64,000 nucleotides of DNA from Cercospora beticola (Eukaryota > Ascomycota > Dothideomycetes > Mycosphaerellales > Mycosphaerellaceae). The notes below the pieces were generated by a model. That model was not told where the DNA came from, searched no databases, and saw only the letters and a list, made by a program, of their open reading frames with translations. The stretch spans positions 1,902,001 through 1,966,000 of the forward strand of contig NC_088943.1 of NCBI RefSeq assembly GCF_033473495.1. Direction: 5' to 3'. A program made the translations under genes and the position numbers. How positions within the stretch are numbered: position 1 is the stretch's first letter; every line of letters begins with the position of its first letter. This document shows, in pieces, positions 1-11,201 of the stretch.

Positions 1-626
1 TTGATACTACAGCTTGTATCGTCGGCATAGTAGTCGTTCGTACTGCAATAGTTGTGCTTGTAACAGAAGTTGTGGGCGATGATCTCTCTGTGCTGGTTGT
101 AGTCGATGTTGTGCTTGATGATGATGATGACGTTCGGGTCTCATCATCCGATGGTTGAATCCAGAACTGACGAGAAGTGAACCCGCCTATCGTTAGCTCT
201 TCATTTGTGCCTGCCGAGTTGACAGCGCGGAAGAAGTATGGGGTGCTGCAATCTCCATTACCACAGCTGACAGTCCACTGGTAGGATTCGGCCCTGAGGT
301 TCACTGGCACTTGTCAGCTTCCATCAAATGTCGATCTCGAGCTTACACACACCAGCAAGTTGTGTTTGGCCATTCACAGACTCATTGAAAAGGACATAAA
401 GATTCACCGCAGCATATGTTGTCTTCCACGCAACAGTCATTGGTGTCCCAAGAGTATAGATTTGAACAGGACCGGCAGGATACGTGAAGTTTCCAGTCGG
501 GACATCACCCGTGACTGGCGTGTCAGAGAGGTCATCGTAGGGAGCGAGTGCTCCGCCTGGGCTCTGCTGGACTGCGAGGCGAGCACATGTAGCGAGCCAG
601 AAGGCGATGTATTGGAAGCGGAACAT
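1..626 (-). CDS. Ser/Thr-rich secreted or membrane protein, 3' part off the left edge
   Basis: Two exons are visible: 626..347 and 303..1, with a 43-bp intron (304..346) that has a GTAAGC donor and a CTGAC branch site. The chosen start (626) opens with a hydrophobic signal-like segment (FRFQYIAFWLATCARL). The same frame is open to an upstream ATG at 815, but that gives an odd long leader. The N-terminal half holds a Pro/Gly-rich stretch and a beta-sandwich-like piece (GTPMTVAWKTTYAAVNLYVL). Exon 2 carries a Cys-containing block (TVSCGNGDC, PYFFRAVNSAGT, SRQFWIQ) followed by Ser/Thr runs reaching the edge. This arrangement is common in fungal wall-sensor-like single-pass proteins, in which a membrane helix follows the Ser/Thr region. 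That helix would lie outside the window, so function is unknown. Confidence 0.6.
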
Positions 627-1912
627 GAGAATGTAACAATCTTGCTTTTGAGTGGATAGATCGTAGCTGTTGAGGTAGGGGCAAACGTGAAGGTGGAAGA
701 AGATTTCTAGCGTAAACTCAGCAACAGCAGACCACTGTCCATATTGAGGGATTGATCGCGCGGGTGCCAGCACGCAAAGCGCCGCCAATGCTGTACAGAG
801 CGTGGTACGCCGCAAAGAAGCATAATCGAACGCAGTAAGCGCGGCAGTCGCATTCAGGACAAGGCTCCAGTGGTTGTTCGGCCGACGTTGTATCTTCTCT
901 GACTTCTGAGAATAGCTTGTGTCTCCAGGCTAATCGAGTCTTGCAAGGATACTGAGTCCCACGTTGAGACCGCATTCCCATACGTAGGCCCCGGTCCTTC
1001 CGAATCGGCGTCTATGGGGCAAACCAAGTCAAGTAGCCACAAGCAACGGCGTCTGCTGGTCTCCACAAAGCAGTCCATTATTCGCTGCTGCCTCCGGATG
1101 TACCTCCTCGCGGATGGCATCATCTCGTCGTTGCTGCATCGTTGCTGGCGGAAAGTACTTCATTGGGCACCACGGTGAAGAAAGTTCATCTTCTACTCGA
1201 CATCTGCGTCTTCACTTAGCGTCGCTGATTCGCATATTTGGAAGAGAGCTATCTGTGAGGTGATACTTGCCAAGATCTGCGCTCCATGAACAACCAGCAG
1301 GCGAAGTTGGCCGACGCATATGACCCCTGCTGCTGCTGTTGCGCGCGCGCGTAAAACAAGCAACCCAGCACATGGCGCGAACTGCTGTGCCTCTCACGGA
1401 CGTGCATAATGAGACGCTCGTTCTCTTTCCACCTTGGGAATCGACATTTTCTGATGGCGCACAGTGATGTGTTCACCCGAGCAGGCCAACGCTGTTCCAG
1501 TGAGGGCTCAATCTCGAAGCCTCGCGCAGAACCAACGTCGCTCATCGAATTCCAGTATTTCAGAAGCATCATGTAAGCAGTTCGCTTCCATGGTCGGGAC
1601 CACCTTGGCAGCCTCCGGTATTTCTACGGCAGAGGGGCGCCACACCGGAGATCCTTCCGCCTGTCTTGTTAGCCGCCAAGAGAGCTCTCAAGTCTGACAT
1701 GCGGAGCAATGGGATTGGGGACGCCGGCCGACCCTTGTAGCTACGCCGCAGCGGGCGCTTACGAGGTCTTAGGAACATTCATGTTGACGACCTGTCGAGA
1801 CTTGATCAAGTCTTGAAAACCGGCCATGCAAGTACAACAGAATACTGCAACTCAACTTTGTTTCCATCGAGGCTGCTTTCGATATTGACATTTACTTTTC
1901 GGACGAGCAAGG
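627..1912. other. Intergenic, no supported gene
   Basis: Short open frames on both strands lack homology-like features, signal peptides or credible splice sites. The last 100 bases probably contain the promoter and leader of the glycosyltransferase at 1913. Confidence 0.6.
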
Positions 1913-3397
1913 ATGAAAACTCACCATTCCAAAGGCTCAAGTTTGTCTTTTCCAGAAAAGACCTTCGACTTGGCAGATGACCTACGACAAATCGTGGCAG
2001 CTCGGCCTGTTCGCACGCGGGTTGTTGCACTTGCCTTATTTTTACTTTGCATAATATTCTGGAGCTCTGGGGCGATCGGGCGATTGCAGAACCGGCTGGA
2101 CCATTCTGCTCTTCGATCCGAGGATTCGAGGCCTCCTGGATGCTGGGACTTTCCAGTCGCGAATGACACCTTGCTGGTTATAAAGACGGGCTCTACAGAG
2201 TTGGAGGACAGGTTCGCTGTCCATTTATCAACAACGTTGCGATGCGTTCCCAATTATATGATCTTCTCTGATCTTGAGGAAACCTACCACGGCGAACACA
2301 TATATGATACGCTTGATTCGGCAAGCCCAGAGATTCGAGACAACAACAAAGATTTCGAGTTATACCGCCGTTTACAGAGAGGCGGCCGTCAAGTACTTGA
2401 TCCTTCAGAGCTAAGCGGCACTCCCGAGGCTTTCAGCAACACTGGCGGCAACCAAGAAAACGCTGGCTGGAAGCTCGACAAGTGGAAGTTCATGCCCATG
2501 GTTAACAGAACTTTCCACGAGTATCCAGATATGAAGTGGTATGTCTTCATCGAGGCCGATACATTCCTGCTCTGGACGATGCTGCAACAATACTTGTCTC
2601 GTTTGGATCACACCAAGGCCATCTATGCTGGTAGCCCGTCTTTTATCGCCGACGAGCTGTTCGCACACGGAGGATCCGGCTTCATTCTGTCACAACCGGC
2701 ATTGAGCTCCGTAGCCACGTACTATGCGTCTCACAAACCTGAGATTGAGCAGCTCACCGAAGGACACTGGGCTGGTGACTGCGTCCTAGGCATATTCACT
2801 CGTAGGTCTGGAGTGCAATTTCATAACATCTGGCCGCATTTCCAGGGAGACTATCCTGGGTTACTGCCGTACGCTCGAGCGGATGGACGGCCAGTCATGG
2901 ACGACAAACTTCGAGAATGGTGCTATCCAACCGTATCGTACCACCACATGTCGTCCGATATGATTCGCGACTTCTGGCATTTTGAACAAGAGTGGGCGAA
3001 AAGTCACGACCAGGTTAGTTCCAAAGTGTCGTATCCAATGGTTGCTCAGCTGACACCTGAACAGACTGAAACACTGCTCAACAAAGATGTCTTCAGAGAT
3101 TTTGTAATGCCTCAGATGATGGAAGGGAAGGCAGACTGGGATAACCTGAGTGATGCGGAAGTAGCTGATGCTAAGAGCGTTGAGGAATGCCGGACCAGAT
3201 GCGAAGTGCAGCCCGATTGTAAGCAATACTCATTCGAAACAGCGACTAGGAAGTGCAGGACACGGATCGACCCCAGGCTGGGCAAGCCAACGAATGGAAC
3301 GATATCGCACTGGCTGTGGTCGAGAGTACAGCATTTTGAACAAGACATGGCGCCGTGTGGTGCAGAGAGCTGGAGAGATCCATATGTGTGGCCATGA
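1913..3397 (+). CDS. GT31/fringe-like glycosyltransferase, type II membrane protein
   Basis: A single-exon gene of 494 aa. A cytoplasmic N-terminus of about 35 residues precedes one membrane helix (about residues 36-53), as in Golgi type II transferases. The catalytic part shows the fungal fringe/GT31-like layout: a KTG start near residue 91, a conserved WKF...P segment (191-195), then MKWYVFIEADTFLLW with the acidic EAD at 214-216 in the position of the metal-binding DXD. Further on come AGSP, an HGGSGF segment and a GDCVLG segment. Near the C-terminus (about 425-450) six residues spaced as in a PAN/apple module occur (ECRTRCEVQPDC). It probably adds a hexose to a secreted or wall glycan in the Golgi; donor and acceptor are unknown. 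Confidence 0.8.
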   Translation: MKTHHSKGSSLSFPEKTFDLADDLRQIVAARPVRTRVVALALFLLCIIFWSSGAIGRLQNRLDHSALRSEDSRPPGCWDFPVANDTLLVIKTGSTELEDRFAVHLSTTLRCVPNYMIFSDLEETYHGEHIYDTLDSASPEIRDNNKDFELYRRLQRGGRQVLDPSELSGTPEAFSNTGGNQENAGWKLDKWKFMPMVNRTFHEYPDMKWYVFIEADTFLLWTMLQQYLSRLDHTKAIYAGSPSFIADELFAHGGSGFILSQPALSSVATYYASHKPEIEQLTEGHWAGDCVLGIFTRRSGVQFHNIWPHFQGDYPGLLPYARADGRPVMDDKLREWCYPTVSYHHMSSDMIRDFWHFEQEWAKSHDQVSSKVSYPMVAQLTPEQTETLLNKDVFRDFVMPQMMEGKADWDNLSDAEVADAKSVEECRTRCEVQPDCKQYSFETATRKCRTRIDPRLGKPTNGTISHWLWSRVQHFEQDMAPCGAESWRDPYVWP

Positions 3398-3811
3398 AGG
3401 AATGAAGGCTTACTGATCTTTGAATGCACTCCATGAATCCAACCTTTTTGATTTATCTTTTTGTTTCCCACATGGATGAGATGGCTGAGTCCCTGTCATC
3501 TTCCGTGCAATAGAGCGGTATGATCGCTTAGGCTTCCCTCTTCAACGGCTCCAAACTGCTTGCTAATAGCGAGATTTATGTTAGAAGCTGTAGTTCAAGC
3601 TTCGGAGTATCTCGCGAGACACAAGACCTTGGTCGTTCCACCGCGGACCAGATTCGAAGCATCTCAGTTTGCTCTAATAACTTCTCGGCCAGTCCAGAAG
3701 GACCTCACAGATGTCTTAGCAGGCAATTAGGGAAAGCAAACAATGATGGCCACTTTGTACAACCTCCATGAACAGATGGAATCCAACTCGATCACCACTT
3801 GAAGACTCATC
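3398..3811. other. Intergenic between GT31-like and RING genes
   Basis: About 410 bases holding the 3' end of the upstream gene and the promoter of the RING gene. I see no coding signal. Confidence 0.5.
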
Positions 3812-4378
3812 ATGGCTCTTCCAACTCAGCAGGAATTCGAGGCGGACTTGGCCAATGCCACACCTCCAGTCATACAAGAGACCGACGAATGCCCCATCTG
3901 CATGAACAGCTTCACAAACCCAGTCCGCACTCCATGCAACCACGATTTCTGTAGCGCCTGCCTACTTCAAGCTTTCCAGCGAACCAACACGTGCCCACAT
4001 TGCCGCCGAAGGTTATTCCAAGCCAGACCATTTGATCCGGCAGAGGACCAGTACGATGTTGGCCGACAGCGCAGCGGTGACGAAGAAGTAGAAGAGGGTG
4101 AATTAGAAGAAGAAGAAGAAATCCCAGATTATGAAGAGGAAATGGCATATGCGAGCGACGACAGCGACATTCGAGCGAGACATCCGCTGGCAGGGGAAGA
4201 GGGTTATATTCCGCGAGACTGGGCTGTTGGATCGATGTCACGAGATGAGCAGGACTGGCCCGTCGGATCGATTGAACGAGACGAGCCTGGATGGAGGAAT
4301 GATCGTGTGGGAGATGTTGCGACCGAGGGGCAGCCTGGCGTGGTTGGGGAAGAAGCAGTTGAGGAGGATCGGAGATGA
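3812..4378 (+). CDS. RING-finger (C3HC4) protein, putative E3 ubiquitin ligase
   Basis: A single exon of 188 aa. The RING lies near the N-terminus with all eight zinc ligands in C3HC4 order: C27, C30, C42, H44, C47, C50, C61 and C64. After the RING comes a very acidic stretch (about residues 90-125, EEEE runs), then short repeats around WAVGS, WPVGS and RDEQDW/RDEPGW. There is no membrane segment. Small RING proteins of this kind usually act as E3 ligases that bring an E2 to a substrate; the substrate cannot be read from the sequence. The acidic and repetitive tail is probably disordered and may carry the binding specificity. Confidence 0.8.
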   Translation: MALPTQQEFEADLANATPPVIQETDECPICMNSFTNPVRTPCNHDFCSACLLQAFQRTNTCPHCRRRLFQARPFDPAEDQYDVGRQRSGDEEVEEGELEEEEEIPDYEEEMAYASDDSDIRARHPLAGEEGYIPRDWAVGSMSRDEQDWPVGSIERDEPGWRNDRVGDVATEGQPGVVGEEAVEEDRR

Positions 4379-4866
4379 TTTGGCAACGAAGATTCTTTGT
4401 GGAAGTCATATCGATTATGCTTCAGCTGGCGCTGGTGTCGTCGATTGGCTTGGGCTATGCACGTCCATGGCATGCATTCTTGAGCGGAAGAATTGAATGG
4501 GATAGCAACGTCATCCCTTGTGGTCCTCAGCAAAGCGCGTGTATTGTGACCTTCCACATCATACGCGCAAAAGTAGCACGTATCTCCGTGCTGTGCTGAG
4601 ATTGTGACCTTCTCTGTAGGCAAACATCCAAGTACCGGAGGAGCTGTCACATGGATTGTATAACTGACCAGGCTGCGTGAGCAATCCAGCTGCCATCAGC
4701 GACATTTATATCATCCAGCGGAGATAGTTCTTCGTGGTATCCTCATCGTCGTCACGCAAGACCACCAATTATTGAGCTTTCAACCAAGCTACCACGGCTC
4801 AGGGTCAACTGTATCAGCGATACGGTGCACCAGCATAAGACTTACTCGGTGTCTGCACACTCCAAG
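4379..4866. other. Intergenic, no supported gene
   Basis: Overlapping short frames on both strands are shadows of the acidic RING tail or random. The frame of the next gene extends upstream only to a GTG at 4825, so the first ATG at 4867 is preferred. Confidence 0.5.
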
Positions 4867-6105
4867 ATGACAAGACCAGGTCGCCAGATGTTGCGTGCAA
4901 TCTGGCTTGCCATGCTGGTGCTGGGCACCCTTTGGTATTTCAAGGGCCAGGGCTCCAGTACCGGCCTCGATCTATCTTTGTTCGACGATGAGGCAGCCGT
5001 CCAGCCATTCAATTCCCGGATCGTGTCTACTGACATCGCAAAGCGAGTGTCGAAAAGCAAGTTGAGCTTTGATGAGTGGGCTACCCGTGGACGCAGACTC
5101 ATTGAGTACATGGAAGAAAGCGATCCGCAAAAACTGTGCCAGAACATGCTGAGAGATGGCGTGCTGTCCGATGCCCAAAAAGCCCAATGCACTACACAGA
5201 GTGTCTTTACCAGATACGAAGAACTTGCAACCAACGGATGGGAGAAGAATCCTCCAGGATACTGGCACCCCGACTCTGTCACTCTCAACGCACAAGTCTT
5301 GGTGCAGGACGCGTTCCAATCCCTGGGCATCTCTACATCCATACGCACAGCTCAGAACCCAGGAGGCAGCAACGAGGGAGTGAGCTGGGAGCAGACGAGC
5401 GTTGTCTTCAACGGTAAAGAAGTCTGCGAGGTAAGATGTACTTCTGGAAGCACTATGCGCTGGGTCTGACTCCGCTCCATAGGCAACAGAGGCGATCTAC
5501 AAGGTGATCTATAACACCAAAGACGGCGTTATGGTCGGAGTGTACATGGATAGTCCGACGGAGAAACGCAAAGAAATGTATACCTCGGATTGGAAACTTG
5601 ATCCTGAGCTTGCGATTCCTGACCTGCACTTGGCAAGTGATGTCGTAAGTCTGGAGTACGCCGAACAGTGTCGTCGAAATGGAGAACGACCGCAGAGCTT
5701 TCGTTATTACTTCAGCGACCAGATCAACAATGACGATACCCTGAGCATTATCAATGTCGTTTTGACGAACAAGGGCTATCCTGCGACTCCTGTTGATGGA
5801 TTTGGCAACATCGTAGCCAGACCATGGTGATTGGCAATTCAGTCTTGCAAAATGACATGCAGCTAATTGCTAGCAGGTCTCAAGCTGCGATATTCGATCG
5901 GTACAATAATGCGGACACTCAGAGTTTCGAAGCCTTGGTCGGAAGTCCGCTCGGAAGAAAGATTGCGTGGATGCTCATTCAGCATGCAGACTTGTTCGGA
6001 GCCAAGCATATCAGGAAAATCTCGGTCTGGAGATCGGACGCCAAGGACGCTCGGGGTCGGCTGAAGAGTCTGCTCTTCGAGATAGCAGATGTTCGCAGAA
6101 GATGA
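4867..6105 (+). CDS. Type II membrane protein of unknown function
   Basis: Three exons: 4867..5430, 5483..5826 and 5877..6105, giving 378 aa. Intron 1 (52 bp) starts GTAAGA. Intron 2 (50 bp) has GTGATT, a GCTAATT branch site and ends TAGCAG. Without intron 2 the frame would stop at 5830, and the third exon continues smoothly (SPLGRKIAWMLIQH). One membrane helix lies near the N-terminus (AIWLAMLVLGTLWYF), followed by a luminal or external domain that includes WHPDSVTLNAQVLVQDAFQ and a paired Cys pattern. I recognise the general type (a conserved fungal secretory-pathway protein) but no named family. The third exon depends on my splice call and should be confirmed by transcripts. Confidence 0.65.
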
Positions 6106-6682
6106 TGCGGGACTTCCACTGGTTGTTACCAGAGGCTGTAGTCGTAGCTGGGGCGGATGTTCTAGGTGAGCGACATTGTAAGAGTACTTGTATCATTGTC
6201 CGAGCAGAGCCAGGTAGAACAAGCTGAAGAGACATGCAATGCATTCGGGGTAGTTATATTATTTTGCCGCACGTTGATCATTCCGCAGTATGACATCGAT
6301 ATCGGATTCGATGGCCTAAGCCCGAGACAATGTTACGGCCGGGTCACAGCATCTTGAGAGAAGCTCGGAGTTGCCGAACGGTCGCGGTAAGATTGTGTCA
6401 GAATAGGAAGTGCATCGCAGATTGGGTCCGTAGCCTACTCGATTCGCTCCTTGATAGGACCGTGAGTGCCGCCAAGCTGGTTGTAGTGCCTATTCTGCCG
6501 AACTGGAGTACAAGTCATCCAGCCATTAGTGAACAAGTGGGACTATTGCCAAGAGAGCTGCCGAATAGCCCAAATGACATGCCTATGATTCAATCTTGGC
6601 AGCAAGCCCTTCCAACTCTTTCAAAAGAGCGTAGAACGGGCGACGCTGACATGTAAGAACTTTTGCGCAAAAACCTCACACC
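6106..6682. other. Intergenic, no supported gene
   Basis: About 580 bases with only short frames. It serves as terminator region for the upstream gene and promoter for the 7-TM gene. Confidence 0.5.
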
Positions 6683-7691
6683 ATGTCGATGTCTGGAGCA
6701 CCGTCGGCGGTGCGAGCCATTTTTGCATTAGACGTAGTGACAGCGTCGCTGGCCTTCATCTGCTTGGTCATTGGAATCCTCCTCACCATACGCGCCTTCG
6801 GATTGCGATCGAGAAGCCGGAACTACGACAGAGTGTCGCGAGATACTCCACGCCACTCGCCTTTGGGAACTTTCGCATTTCTGCTCCCTGGATTGGCGCT
6901 CCTCTGCCTGGCGTACAGCATCGCGGCTGCAACGACTGCACTGCAATACGATGCTTCCAGTCCGATCAACATCACTCCAGCATATGCATATTACTACTCG
7001 TCGGCTTCGGAGTCCTCACAAGCATCGAGAGTGACGAGCAGACTCTCATTCGTCAACGCCTTCGCTCTCATCCTTTACTCCACACTCTTGACAGCAGCCG
7101 TATGGTTGCATTCGAGCCATGTGACATCGAATGGACTGGGAATCGGAGCACCTTCGCTGCGCGACTGGATCTGGAACATGTTCATCCTGGCTGCGATTCT
7201 GGGTACCGGACTGGCTTCGTGGGGCCAAGCCATATCAGTGAGAGAGAGTGCGCAAGGCTACAGTTCTGTCATGCAAGCGGATTCGACATCGAGAGCACTG
7301 TACGCAGCTTTCAGGTGTACAGTCATTGCTGCATCTACGAGTGTGAGCGTGGAAGTAGCCGGAAGATATCGAGAAGTCAACGCCAATGGACCGCCGTCTG
7401 TGAGTCGCTGTTCAGATAGACGCCCAAGTGACTGTGCTAACTTCATCCCAGAACTCCGGAAGGCCCATCCTGGCTCGACTGGTCTTCTATGCAGTCCCAA
7501 TCTGGGCGGTGCGGAACGTGTTCCTCATTGTGGACATCGCGATGGCTTACACGAGTGCGGAGAGCTGGTCGATTGCAACGCGGCAAGCTATCGCCTTCCT
7601 CTTGATCATCTTCGGCCAGATAGCAGACCTTGCCATTTTCGTAATTGTCACATGGGGTGCTTGGACCATGGGCAGAGTGGCGAGATGGTAG
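6683..7691 (+). CDS. Seven-transmembrane fungal membrane protein
   Basis: Two exons, 6683..7399 and 7452..7691, encode 318 aa. The 52-bp intron has a GTGAGT donor, a GTGCTAAC branch site and a CCCAG acceptor. Seven hydrophobic segments are visible: around 10-36, 62-85, 122-145, 160-182 and 204-225 in exon 1, and two in exon 2 (LVFYAVPIWAVRNVFLIVDIAM and AFLLIIFGQIADLAIFVIVT). The loop between helices 2 and 3 is Ser/Tyr-rich. The layout resembles small fungal integral membrane proteins of the PTH11/rhodopsin-like type, but I do not see the diagnostic motifs, so ligand and role remain open. Confidence 0.7.
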
Positions 7692-9221
7692 ATGTGTAGA
7701 TTTTTGCTCACTGAAGCATCATCCTGCGCAGATTGTATGTTAGCCGGCAGGCGTTTGGCATCTTGACTTCTTTCCTCGATCCACGTTTTCCCGGGAGCCA
7801 TAGTTGGCTACGTCGCGAAATGAGCCAGTATTTGAAGAGATCCAGCAGGGCCATGGTTGATCCATCCTTCTTTCGCAATTCCCCATGGTGTGGAGCAAAA
7901 CGTGGCTGGCTCTGTGAATTGCTCCGGGCGGCAAGCTTGTTGGGCGATGCTTGTGCGTTTGAAAACATGTTCTCTTGAGACATGGCACACCAGCTCTCCG
8001 CAAAAGAATGGGTGATGGTGCTCTTGCATGATTGGAAGTGGGAAAGACGATGGAGCGAGGAGTCTGGAAACCATCGAGGCTCAATGCCAAGCCGGGCCCA
8101 AAGCTGCTGCGCAGAATGCATACCGCCAAGTATACAGGTTGCACTTCGCCAGATGGATCAGCTGTCCCATTCACGGTGGCATGATCATCCAGAACCCCAT
8201 CGAAGGTTCGCCAGCAGCTCTCATCGCTGGAAGTGCTCCCTTTCAGCCTGAATCCTTGCCGGTCTCACGAGGAGTGCGCTTGGCCCGCGTGAGCTTCGAA
8301 TTGTGCTCCATCAGACGCCCGTCCATCTGCTGCCACCGAATTGCAGAGAAGCTGCAATATTTGGGGCCCTCCAGCAAACGTGTCGCAGACTTACTGTTGA
8401 GAATTGGCGTTGCGGACCACGACGGCCTTGACGCCCTAAAGCTGAACATATCGTCGCAGCTTCAAGCATTCTGGTACGCGTCACGCAACCCGAAACGTGC
8501 AATGCGTTAGACACACCGAATGCTTCATCAATGACGCCCTCCGCACGGAGTTGCAGATCGCCATGTGAAAGAGCAGAAGAAGGGGCCACCTCCGCCATCA
8601 TCGTGAGTGGTTGATCCCCAAACCCACATCAATGACGTCTACGAACCGCACAAACCCAATCTCTCCCAAACTCACACAAGCACACCACGCAGCAAGACAA
8701 CCAACAGAATCTTCCAATTCGTACACTTCGGCCCTTTCTCTGCAGTTCTCCAACGCGCTCTGCAAGCCTTTCCTTGCCGAGAGCTTGAAGCTCCTGCAGC
8801 GGCATATGACGCCGACGTTCCACGCCTGAGATCTCACCAGATCTCATTAACCTGGAGCTTAGCTCTACCCTCCCAGCCAATCATACTCTCACATTTCAGA
8901 CGATCGATCTTAGTCGCACACTCTTTGTCTGAATCGACAGTTCCAGATCTGACGTCCTCGTTGGACAAAGCGTGCTCCTCCACGTACGCTCACGCAAGCC
9001 ACATGGATGCTCCCGTCGTCTTCCATGACGATGCCCGCTCCCGCCGGCGTGAAACCCAGATATGGCTTGGAGTCTGTGATCTAGATGATCCTAGTCGATC
9101 TCGAGGGTGTGGAGTGTACATATATCCTCTTGACCTGCACCGCTCTTCGTCAGCCAAGTTGAAATAACTCCACCACAACGCAAACCTCCCGCCACCCATT
9201 TCCACCCACCACCAAACAACA
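7692..9221. other. Gene-poor 1.5 kb
   Basis: Many overlapping frames up to about 190 codons occur on both strands, but none has a signal peptide, domain motif or consistent splicing. The CAAC/CACC-rich stretch at about 9165-9221 looks like the leader of the next small gene. Confidence 0.5.
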
Positions 9222-9533
9222 ATGTCTCCACCAAACAAAGTCGAAAAGTCCGGCTCCATGGACTTCGGCCACCGCAAAGGCTCCGGCACCATGTTCGCCG
9301 GCCTGCAACAATACAAACGCGAAGACGGGGATGCTTCACAGAAGCGAAGGGAGAGTTTGCAAGATATCCAACCCAAGGGGGGTTTCATCTCAAACTTTTG
9401 GAATAGGTATGTTAGATACTGATTGCGAGGTTGAGCACGACCGGGCATGGAGTGGTGTTGTTGAAGGTGAAGGAGTTTTTTGAATTGATTTTTGGTGTGA
9501 TCTAGCACGTTCAAGCATGGGCCTTCGAAATGA
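9222..9533 (+). CDS. Small conserved fungal protein (con-8-like), 70 aa
   Basis: Exon 1 is 9222..9406 and exon 2 is 9506..9533, separated by a 99-bp intron (GTATGT donor, ATACTGATTG branch-like site, TCTAG acceptor). Splicing replaces an early stop with the tail FWNSTFKHGPSK. The pattern of the protein (Ser/Gly start, GSGTMFAGLQQYKR, a K/RRxSLQ stretch, GGFISNFWN and a GPSK end) matches a widespread group of very short, Ser- and basic-rich ascomycete proteins. I tentatively compare these with conidiation-specific con-8-like products. It is predicted to be disordered and non-secreted. The start has a good context (AACAATGTC). The family link is from memory of the pattern, not a search. Confidence 0.65.
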
Positions 9534-9965
9534 GGAGTTGAGGACGGTACGAGGATGAATATGGGGATATAATCTGGTCATGATGGGTGTATGATTAGCG
9601 GGCATGGAGTTGAGCGACATGGGGCAACATTGAGGATATGATGTATGGAGACTGGATTCTTTCATGTTGGAAGCATCGTTCAATGCATGAGCATGTACTT
9701 CAATACCAAACCATCGAAGCTTTGATATCATCAAAGAAACCTTCTCTCCGCTTCTCCTAATACCGGACTTTCCAGCTCTGCACCCCGTCATCGCTTGTAC
9801 AGTTACCCATTGGCAACAGCGCACATGCCACCTAGCAAACCAGAGTACCTGGACTATGCTATGCTTGCGTGACCTTCCATGGCAGACGAATGCTGGCACG
9901 TACTTGGCCTGTATGCAACAATCACCACCGTCATGTTCGAACTCTCCTTCCGCCGACGAGGTCCC
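9534..9965. other. Intergenic between convergent genes
   Basis: About 430 bases lying between the 3' ends of the small + strand gene and the minus-strand ELRNKIYE gene. No coding signal was seen. Confidence 0.5.
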
Positions 9966-11201
9966 TCAATCATCAAGGACGATAGGCATGCCCTCAGACG
10001 CACCCAATCCTTTCGAGCTGGGCGTTTCGCGCAGCATCTCCCTCACAAAGTCTTCGAAGCCTTGGCCATTCATCTCAAAGAACGTGACTTTCTTCGCGCG
10101 GCGTGCCAAGTCGATGAATGGCTTCAAATCATTGACGAGTGAGAAAGTGCGAACAGGTGGAGACAACAGCAGCACCGACCGATTCTTTCGATCGAGGTTG
10201 TAGTTGTGAAACCAATTTCTGTGGTCCAGCGTCAAGTTCAGATGCGTTAGATCCAAAGATTGCAATCGTACGCCTAAGGTGCCCAGATGGTTGGCCTGGA
10301 ATCTCCTCGTATCTAGAGCGATGTTCACAGACCGAATCTGCTTCTTGGTATCTGCTGACAATTGCTGCAGTGCAGAGTCCATGCTTGCTGGGCCGAAGCG
10401 GAAGGTGTTGGCGCCGTAGAACACTGGAGAAGCCTCTTGACGAATTTGCTTGCAGGTACAAAGCAATGCCAAAAGCTTACTCGAAGGCCCAAGGTGCAGA
10501 ATGAACTCATTCTGTTTCCCGTAGAACGGATCGTCGATTATCGTCTCGGAGGGCTCTTCTTCATCGAAATCATGTTGAGCAAGCTGCAATGGGAGCCACT
10601 CCTCTCGAAGAAGCTGCAGCTCGGACGTACAGTCGAACTGATAGTCCTGGTGGAGTCCGTCATCAGAGATTTTCAAGACCAACTCGTAAATTTTGTTGCG
10701 CAGCTCAGCGGATAGATCGAGGAAGCGGAACGTGCCTTGTCGCGCGGGCTCGAGCCAACGTCCCAGGTACACTCTTGCGGGGCCTGTGGCAATGCCATAC
10801 TCGTAATGATCTGCACGACTCGTTATGTGAACAGGCAGATCAAACTCGCGCAGATCCCGAGGGAAGCCGTTCACAACCTCACTGCAATGACCGAACTGCT
10901 TGCCCGTACAACGTACAAAGCTCCTGAGCGCGCGATCCTTATAGTAAGTGAAGGTGTTCAAGATCCAGAGATGAATGTCGTCGGCCCTTAGGGGATAGTC
11001 GCTGTAGATCAGCGCGAAGACAGACAGCTCACCAGTTGTAAATGGCGGCCTCTCTGCGCTGTCGCGCCATGGTGCGATCAAGTCCGAAATTTCGTCGCGA
11101 AGCTCCATAATCTTGCTGGTTGTGTTTTCCATGGGCTCGACCTCGAGTTGCGCTGCAGGTGTTTGCGAATCTGAAGCAGTGGTACTGGAGTTGAGCTCCA
11201 T
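9966..11201 (-). CDS. ELRNKIYE-motif protein, tandem copy 1
   Basis: A single exon of 411 aa when started at the ATG at 11201; the open frame runs further upstream from a non-ATG start. The N-terminal block (ISDLIAPWRD...PPFTTGELSVFALI) and the segment EYGI...ARVYL.RWLEPAR lead into FRFLDLSAELRNKIYELVL. That last motif is the hallmark of a large, poorly characterised fungal family often annotated as F-box-like or 2EXR-like. A later block (TCKQIRQEASPVFYGANTFRF) is also typical of it. The C-terminal part ends with a region ending FVREML. No catalytic motif was seen. It is homologous along its whole length to the gene at 11875..13137, indicating a local duplication. If F-box-like, it would present substrates to an SCF ubiquitin ligase, but that is inference. 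Confidence 0.75.
   Translation of the reverse strand: MELNSSTTASDSQTPAAQLEVEPMENTTSKIMELRDEISDLIAPWRDSAERPPFTTGELSVFALIYSDYPLRADDIHLWILNTFTYYKDRALRSFVRCTGKQFGHCSEVVNGFPRDLREFDLPVHITSRADHYEYGIATGPARVYLGRWLEPARQGTFRFLDLSAELRNKIYELVLKISDDGLHQDYQFDCTSELQLLREEWLPLQLAQHDFDEEEPSETIIDDPFYGKQNEFILHLGPSSKLLALLCTCKQIRQEASPVFYGANTFRFGPASMDSALQQLSADTKKQIRSVNIALDTRRFQANHLGTLGVRLQSLDLTHLNLTLDHRNWFHNYNLDRKNRSVLLLSPPVRTFSLVNDLKPFIDLARRAKKVTFFEMNGQGFEDFVREMLRETPSSKGLGASEGMPIVLDD

Noticed and set aside
1321..1360. GCTGCTGCTGTTGCGCGCGCGCG run
   Set aside because: A short simple repeat with no gene or element around it; common in fungal intergenic DNA.
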